DNA from: Acidobacteriota bacterium
GTDB lineage: Bacteria; Acidobacteriota; Terriglobia; Acidiferrales; UBA7541
Assembly: GCA_013289715.1 (NCBI GenBank)
Contig: JABCZJ010000012.1
Coordinates: 1-64,000 of the forward strand
DNA: 64,000 nt
Direction: 5' to 3'
In this document: positions 59,637 to 64,000 of the stretch, piece after piece
Position numbering within the stretch: the stretch's first letter is position 1
How the letters are laid out: every line of letters starts with the position of its first letter
Program-made: the position numbers and the translations under genes
The notes under the pieces: model-generated
Database searches by the model: none
What the model saw: only the letters and a program-made list of their open reading frames with translations
Told to the model about the DNA's origin: nothing

Positions 59637-60302
59637 TTACGTCTGGTCAATCAACCGGTGATGGATGGCATACAACGCAAGTTCCAGGCGGTCGGAGACG
59701 CCCAATTTATCGAAGATATTATGCAGGTGATTTTTCACCGTCTGTTCGCTGATGAAGAGCTTCTCGCCGATCTCGCGATTCCGAAAACCCTGCGCCACCA
59801 GCTGCACGATTTCTTTCTCGCGGTCGCTCAACAGCGGCTTTTCCCGCCGCTGCCCCGATTCCGCCGATTTCTTGAACGCGTCAATCACTTCCGCCGTCAT
59901 CCGGTTATCCAGCCAGATTTCGCCGTCGGATACCTTGCGAATGCTCTTCACCAGCAGATCGCTCGCCGATTGCTTCAGCACCACGCCGCGCGCTCCCAGA
60001 CGCATCGCGCGCACCACGTCGCGGTCATCTTCCGCAGCCGTCAGCACAATCACCCGCGTCGGCAGCGAATCGAAATTCACTTCTTCCAGCACGCCCAGGC
60101 CATCCTTTTCAGGCATGCGAAGATCCAGCAGCAGAATATCCGGCTTCAATTTGGTGAGCATCTTGATGCATTCGACGCCATTCGAAGCCTCTCCGACGAT
60201 CTGAATCTCGTCGGCGGCCTCCAATAGCTTGCGCAGGCCATCACGGAAAATGGCATGGTCGTCCGCGACCAGGATGCGAATCACCTGTTTTGCTTTCGTC
60301 AT
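59637..60302 (-). CDS. NarL/FixJ-type response regulator
   Basis: This 221-residue protein has a receiver domain with Asp60 in ILLLDLRMP as phospho-acceptor, the acidic pair in VADDHAIF, Thr in VIVLTAAED and Lys in VVLKQSA. The C-terminal LuxR-type helix-turn-helix reads LSDREKEIVQLVAQGFRNREIGEKLFISEQTVKNHLHNIFDKLGV. Its ATG at 60302 lies one base after the stop of the sensor kinase gene, so the pair is co-translated. It should activate transcription when phosphorylated. The target genes are unknown. Confidence 0.96.
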   Translation of the reverse strand: MTKAKQVIRILVADDHAIFRDGLRKLLEAADEIQIVGEASNGVECIKMLTKLKPDILLLDLRMPEKDGLGVLEEVNFDSLPTRVIVLTAAEDDRDVVRAMRLGARGVVLKQSASDLLVKSIRKVSDGEIWLDNRMTAEVIDAFKKSAESGQRREKPLLSDREKEIVQLVAQGFRNREIGEKLFISEQTVKNHLHNIFDKLGVSDRLELALYAIHHRLIDQT

Positions 60303-60303
60303 T

Positions 60304-62028
60304 TTAATTCAGTGGGATTTCTACCGTCAGACGCGCCCCGTGCCCGGGATTCGATTCCACCGTTAGCGTCCCCCCCACGCCCCTGGTTCTTTCCTTGATC
60401 GAAATTGGCCCGAGTCGCAACCGGTCCAGCTCCTCGCTGCTGTATCTGCCGGAGAAGCTGAACCCCCGCCCATTGTCATCCACAACGAGAGACACCTTCG
60501 CCTCATCTTGCCCTAGTTTTACCACGACGTGACTCGCCTTCGCATGCTTTTTTATATTGTTGAGTGACTCACGATATATCTGGAAAAGCTCCCGGCAAAT
60601 TCTGTCCGGTAATCGCAAATTCCGGTCTTCGATAAATAAATCCACCGCCATCGCCGCTTCGTTGCGAAAACGTTCCGCAAAACCCAGCATCAGCTCGCGC
60701 ATATCCGCGCTTTCTACGCGCAGCGGCCGTAGGTCTGTAACCATCCTACGCAATTCCGAGCTTTCCTGTTGCACGGTTTTTTGCAATGTTTCCAATTCCT
60801 TGCCTGCCTGCTCCGGCGTCCACGGGAACTTGTGGCGCAATACATCCAGCTGAATGTTCAAGCTCAGCAGCGTCTGCAAGATCCCATCGTGCAGGTCGCG
60901 CGATATTCGGCTGCGTTCCGATTCCACCGCGCGCGCCCGCAAGTGCCTCATTAGAAAGACGTTCTCCAGGGGCGGCCCCACGTGGCGGATGATCTGTTCG
61001 AACCACCGCAGCTCGCCGCGAGTAAATCGCCGTCGCGACGGCTGAGTCCCGTTGAGCCCGACAGTGCCGACCGTTCCGCTTGCACGATCGGGATTGATCA
61101 ACATCACGCGCCCGGTCGGCCGCCCGCCCGCCTCGATCGTCACCGCCAGCAGCGAACGCGCGCCAAATTCCTCGCGTGTCGAAGCCGGTGGCGCGGGCAA
61201 GTTGCGAAATATCTGTCCGCTCCGACGATCCCAGCCAAATCCGGTTCCCACTCCCTCGTTGAATTCCCAGCAGAACGATGTCTCGAACGCGTCCGTCAGA
61301 AATGTGTCCGAGCGCGAAAGCGGGAGCGTCTCCGGCCCGCCGATCTCCCGGTCGTTCGGATGAATCTTCCAGACGAACAGCCGCTCCAGTTCCTCATCGC
61401 GAATCGCCAGGCAAGCCTGTTCGCAGTCAAATTCCAGGGCAATCTCGCCCAACGCCTGCCGCACAGACTCGGTCAATCCCCTGTCAAACTGCAGCAAGCG
61501 CGAAACTTTTTCCAGAAATTGCTGGCGCTCCAGGTGCTCGCGTTCTCGCGCGCCCAAGAATCCCATGCCCAGCCCGGAAATCACCGTGCCCAGCCCGATC
61601 GTCACCCAATGCCACGCGCCGTGCCACCCAGTCAATTCCGACATCCCCACGCGAAAGATGATCCCGGCGGTCGCCACACCCACCAGCGCCAGTATCGCGC
61701 GCCCACTGCCCTGCGTCGCCAACGCAAATACCACAAACAAAAACAGGAACCACCACGCGGAAACCGAGGTCGTCAGAAAAAGGAATACCGCCAAAGCCAC
61801 GAAGTCGGCCACCAACGGAATCGTAACGTTCGTCTCGGTCGCGAGCCGCTCGTACCCCAGCACCGCCAGCGCCAGCAGCAAATACACCACAAGAAAAATC
61901 GCCGCGGCCGTGCGCGCGCCCACCGGAGCCATTTCAATCAAGTCCACCAGCGCCAGGGCCACAAAAATGGCTCGAGCCAGGGTGACCTGGCGGTCCAGAT
62001 ACAATCGTTCGGCGGTATCGAGAGGCAT
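60304..62028 (-). CDS. Membrane histidine kinase (NarX/DegS-like) with GAF-type domain
   Basis: I start at the ATG at 62028 (MPLDTAERLYLD). The 574-residue protein has five to six membrane helices in the first 190 residues and a GAF-like domain in the middle (ALGEIALEFDCEQACLAIRDEELERLFVW, GARSLLAVTIEAGGRPTGRVMLINPD). The HisKA_3 domain has the phospho-His in SRDLHDGILQTLLSLNIQLDVL (about residue 380). The ATPase has VVVKLGQDEAKVSLVVDDNGRGFS and a C-terminal GHGARLTVEI. It phosphorylates the NarL-type regulator encoded next. The signal is probably sensed by the membrane part or by GAF; which one is unknown. Confidence 0.94.
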   Translation of the reverse strand: MPLDTAERLYLDRQVTLARAIFVALALVDLIEMAPVGARTAAAIFLVVYLLLALAVLGYERLATETNVTIPLVADFVALAVFLFLTTSVSAWWFLFLFVVFALATQGSGRAILALVGVATAGIIFRVGMSELTGWHGAWHWVTIGLGTVISGLGMGFLGAREREHLERQQFLEKVSRLLQFDRGLTESVRQALGEIALEFDCEQACLAIRDEELERLFVWKIHPNDREIGGPETLPLSRSDTFLTDAFETSFCWEFNEGVGTGFGWDRRSGQIFRNLPAPPASTREEFGARSLLAVTIEAGGRPTGRVMLINPDRASGTVGTVGLNGTQPSRRRFTRGELRWFEQIIRHVGPPLENVFLMRHLRARAVESERSRISRDLHDGILQTLLSLNIQLDVLRHKFPWTPEQAGKELETLQKTVQQESSELRRMVTDLRPLRVESADMRELMLGFAERFRNEAAMAVDLFIEDRNLRLPDRICRELFQIYRESLNNIKKHAKASHVVVKLGQDEAKVSLVVDDNGRGFSFSGRYSSEELDRLRLGPISIKERTRGVGGTLTVESNPGHGARLTVEIPLN

Positions 62029-62254
62029 GGTGGCGGGCGACTGCCTCTCAAAGTCTAACAAGCCCCACACGCCACGCAACCGCCTGTCCTCTTCTGGTTA
62101 TCGCCCCACACGTACGCTATAGCGACGGCCAGCGTCGTGTCCCCGGCGAATCAGGCTCCCAGTGAAAGTCACCACAGACGAACACTGGTCCAGTCAAGAG
62201 CCAACATAAAACGTAAGACGAAGCGCACCACTGTTGGCTTCCTGGATCAAGGTT

Positions 62255-62420
62255 TTCTCCTCGCCCACCTCACTTTGTGTCTCTGTGCCGCTGTGGCACA
62301 TCCTCCGCCGTCGCTTTTCTCGGCACCCTCTGCGTTAAATCTTTGCTCTTCGCTCGCGTTCCTCAATGCCTTTATCAGTGTTCATCCGCGTTCATCGGTG
62401 GTGCCTTTGACCTTCCTCAT
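62255..62420 (+). repeat. Interspersed-repeat-like intergenic sequence
   Basis: The intergenic stretch contains the words CACTTTGTGTCTCTGTGCCG, CACCCTCTGCGTTAAATCTTT and CAGTGTTCATCCGCGTTCA. They recall the interspersed repeats with 'CTCTGTGTCTCTGTG' and 'GTTCATCCGTGTTCATC' cores that are common in intergenic regions of environmental bacterial genomes. No second copy was noticed in this window. The assignment is from memory and needs a genome-wide count. Confidence 0.4.
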
Positions 62421-62489
62421 CCGCAGCGCGATCCACCCACCCCGCGAAGTTATCCACAACCGAGTACCATAGCCAACTGTTGACACCAG

Positions 62490-63440
62490 GTGCATAATCT
62501 TTCGCAGCAAGCACCACAGGGTAAGCGGGGGACGGGCGGATTGGCGCAGCGATATACGCGAATTGAAGTGGGGCGCATCCTGGGTCTTGAGCCGAACCGT
62601 CTTCGCTACTGGGAACGCTTGCGCTTAGTGCGTCCCGAAGCCCGCTGGGGCGAGCGATTCTACACCTTCGGCGACCTTGTAGCCGTCCGATCCATCCAAC
62701 GCATCACCCAAAGTCACGTTCCCGCCAATCGTGTACGCCGCGCCGTTGCGCTGATGGAAAAGCAATTTGGCGCCGCGCCCGTCCCGATCCAGGAACTCCG
62801 CCTCGTCGAATTCGGCCGCGAAGTTCACGTAGTTCCTCCGGGCTCGGAACGTCCCTTCAATCCATTTCTGCGCCAGTGGGCATTCCCGTTTGACTTGGCC
62901 CGTCAGCCGGCAAGACTGCGCGCCATGGTCGGCCCCACGCCCGAAGATTTCTTCCAATCCGCTCTCGATTGCGAGACTCGCGCCGAGACCCTGCCTCAGG
63001 CGATCGAAAATTATCAGCGCGTCGTAGACCTCGCGCCCAATTGGATCGAGGCCCACATCAATCTCGGCGTCGCGTACTACCAGCTCGGCCAGCTCACCGA
63101 CGCGCGCAATTGTTTCCTCGCCGCCGTGCACATCGATCCGCTCAACGGCATCTCGCGCTACAACCTCGGCTGCACTCTCGAAGAACTCGGCGAACTAGAC
63201 CAAGCCGTGGACCATTTGCGCCGCGCCGCTCGCGCCATGCCCACCCACGCCGACGTCCATTTCAACCTCGCGCTAGCCTACGAAAAGCGCGGCGAACGCA
63301 AAGCCGCTCACGAACAATGGGCGCTCTACTTGCGCTATGCGCCGACAGGCCCCTGGGCCGATCAAGCCCGCGAGCGTCTGCACCAATCCTCCGCCAAGCG
63401 CAAACGCAACGCCCCAATTCCCTTCCGCCGGCCCAGCTGA
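62490..63440 (+). CDS. MerR-type regulator fused to TPR repeats
   Basis: This 316-residue protein is read from a GTG at 62490. Residues 20-90 are a MerR helix-turn-helix (YTRIEVGRILGLEPNRLRYWERLRLVRPEARWGERFYTFGDLVAVRSIQRI). From about residue 150 three to four TPR units follow (TLPQAIENYQRVVDLAPNWIEAHINLGVAYYQLGQLTDARNCFLAAVHIDPLNGISRYNLG...). DNA binding is thus joined to a protein-binding scaffold instead of the usual metal or drug sensor. The C-terminus is basic (SSAKRKRNAPIPFRRPS). No target gene is adjacent. Confidence 0.9.
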   Translation: MHNLSQQAPQGKRGTGGLAQRYTRIEVGRILGLEPNRLRYWERLRLVRPEARWGERFYTFGDLVAVRSIQRITQSHVPANRVRRAVALMEKQFGAAPVPIQELRLVEFGREVHVVPPGSERPFNPFLRQWAFPFDLARQPARLRAMVGPTPEDFFQSALDCETRAETLPQAIENYQRVVDLAPNWIEAHINLGVAYYQLGQLTDARNCFLAAVHIDPLNGISRYNLGCTLEELGELDQAVDHLRRAARAMPTHADVHFNLALAYEKRGERKAAHEQWALYLRYAPTGPWADQARERLHQSSAKRKRNAPIPFRRPS

Positions 63441-63970
63441 AGCGGAAACGTGCGCGCAGTCTCAGATTTTGACTTTGTAGCGGCGAGCTTCAGCTGGGAG
63501 CCTTTGACTTGGATCTTCTTTTCTATCGCTGATCCGCGTAAGTATTTCTACGAATACCCAACGATCGTCAAATCTGTTAGCGTGAGTCGGGGCACTGCTC
63601 AAGCCCCAAAAAGGACGCAAGATGTGGAGTGCGGCGCAACTTCACGCCTTCACCCTCCCGCTCCCGCTGCCGACCTCAAATCAATCGCTCGTTTTTGTCG
63701 TGTTTTTTGCGATTACGCCGGCTCCAAACCGGCCCCGCCTGCACGCCAGTGGAGTCATCGGGTGCGCCGCCTCTCCGTTCCCCCCAAAAAAGATCGCGGG
63801 TCATCCCGAACGGACTCCCGCGCTTTTTCTTTCCCGCCGCAGTTCGGCGGGCGCGGGACGTAGCGAGGGATCTGCTTTTTGCCGAACAGCCTGGTGTCTT
63901 GGGGGACCGCAGCTTTGGACTCGATCTGAAAACGCGAGAATCGTTGGCAGCGGCGCCGACTCGACGTTCC
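63441..63970. other. Intergenic region, nothing recognised
   Basis: About 530 bases follow the MerR-TPR gene. A 137-codon frame at 63450-63863 (+) has no family-like pattern, no ribosome-binding site and many Pro/Arg residues, so it looks like chance. No hairpin with a T-tract was found. Confidence 0.5.
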
Positions 63971-64000
63971 TCAGAACGAAAACCCCGCCTGCAAATAAAC
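63971..64000 (-). CDS. Last codons of a probable outer-membrane barrel protein
   Basis: On the minus strand the last nine residues before the stop at 63971-63973 are VYLQAGFSF. A final aromatic Phe preceded by alternating hydrophobic residues is the C-terminal signal of outer-membrane beta-barrels. The rest of the gene lies outside the window, so the call is tentative. Confidence 0.35.
   Translation of the reverse strand, partial: VYLQAGFSF

Noticed and set aside
63450..63863. A 137-codon plus-strand frame near the right end
   Set aside because: It has no ribosome-binding site and no domain. The composition is Pro, Ser and Arg-rich like translated intergenic DNA.
1..64000. CRISPR arrays, prophage modules, rRNA genes
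   Set aside because: I saw no regularly spaced direct repeats, no phage structural genes and no rRNA-like sequence in the window.

Overview
This window looks like chromosomal DNA of an acidobacterium (Acidobacteriota, Terriglobia-like). Evidence for this: large Oar-like TonB-dependent receptors with an N-terminal carboxypeptidase-regulatory fold, VWA proteins of the 'VWFA-related Acidobacterial' type, an SBBP-repeat/IPT giant secreted protein, FG-GAP/ASPIC proteins, and a MerR-TPR fusion. No 16S rRNA gene is present, so the taxonomy is inferred from gene content only.

Layout. 1-10.2 kb: the 5' part of a TonB receptor, ExbD, a secreted DinB-like protein and a 1463-residue secreted SBBP/IPT protein. 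10.3-22.8 kb: a visibly decaying accessory stretch. It holds a chimeric antiporter/phosphatase remnant, a truncated IS3-family transposase with an internal amber codon, a frameshifted amidohydrolase, a Fic C-terminal fragment beside a tRNA-Pro, a gene split in a poly-A run, and a GGDEF-EAL remnant. Intact sigma/anti-sigma, phospholipase C-like, STAS and DUF4185 genes lie among them. 22.9-35.9 kb: a secreted beta-propeller with a long Gly-rich insert, divergent to a TonB receptor with its own Gly-rich insert, two VWA proteins and another TonB receptor. 36-45.8 kb: a carbohydrate locus with an FG-GAP/ASPIC protein, aldose 1-epimerase, GH39, a TPR protein, GH127 and an aldo/keto reductase. Three promoters here share a TTGACA/-10 layout followed by a LacI-type operator, which suggests one sugar-responsive regulon joining the TonB receptor to the hydrolases.

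45.9-49.0 kb: a siroheme and sulfite/nitrite reductase operon. Its leader contains a strong intrinsic terminator and a competing upstream stem, so it is a candidate cis-regulatory RNA. 49.6-53.4 kb: a bufferin-like RiPP operon with a Cys/Lys/Gly precursor, an MNIO (DUF692) maturase, a DUF2063 partner, a DoxX membrane protein and possibly a metallopeptidase. An intrinsic terminator lies between precursor and maturase. This is the most interesting system in the window; relatives were described only recently as copper-buffering peptides. 53.4-64 kb: RecQ with an unusual linker, a DinB-like protein, PilZ, a ClC channel with CBS domains coupled to a TPR protein, a NarL-type two-component pair, a MerR-TPR regulator, and the last codons of a probable outer-membrane barrel.

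All calls come from reading translations and DNA by eye; no database search was run. Start codons were moved from the longest reading frame where a ribosome-binding site, overlap or promoter argued for it, and this is stated in each entry.
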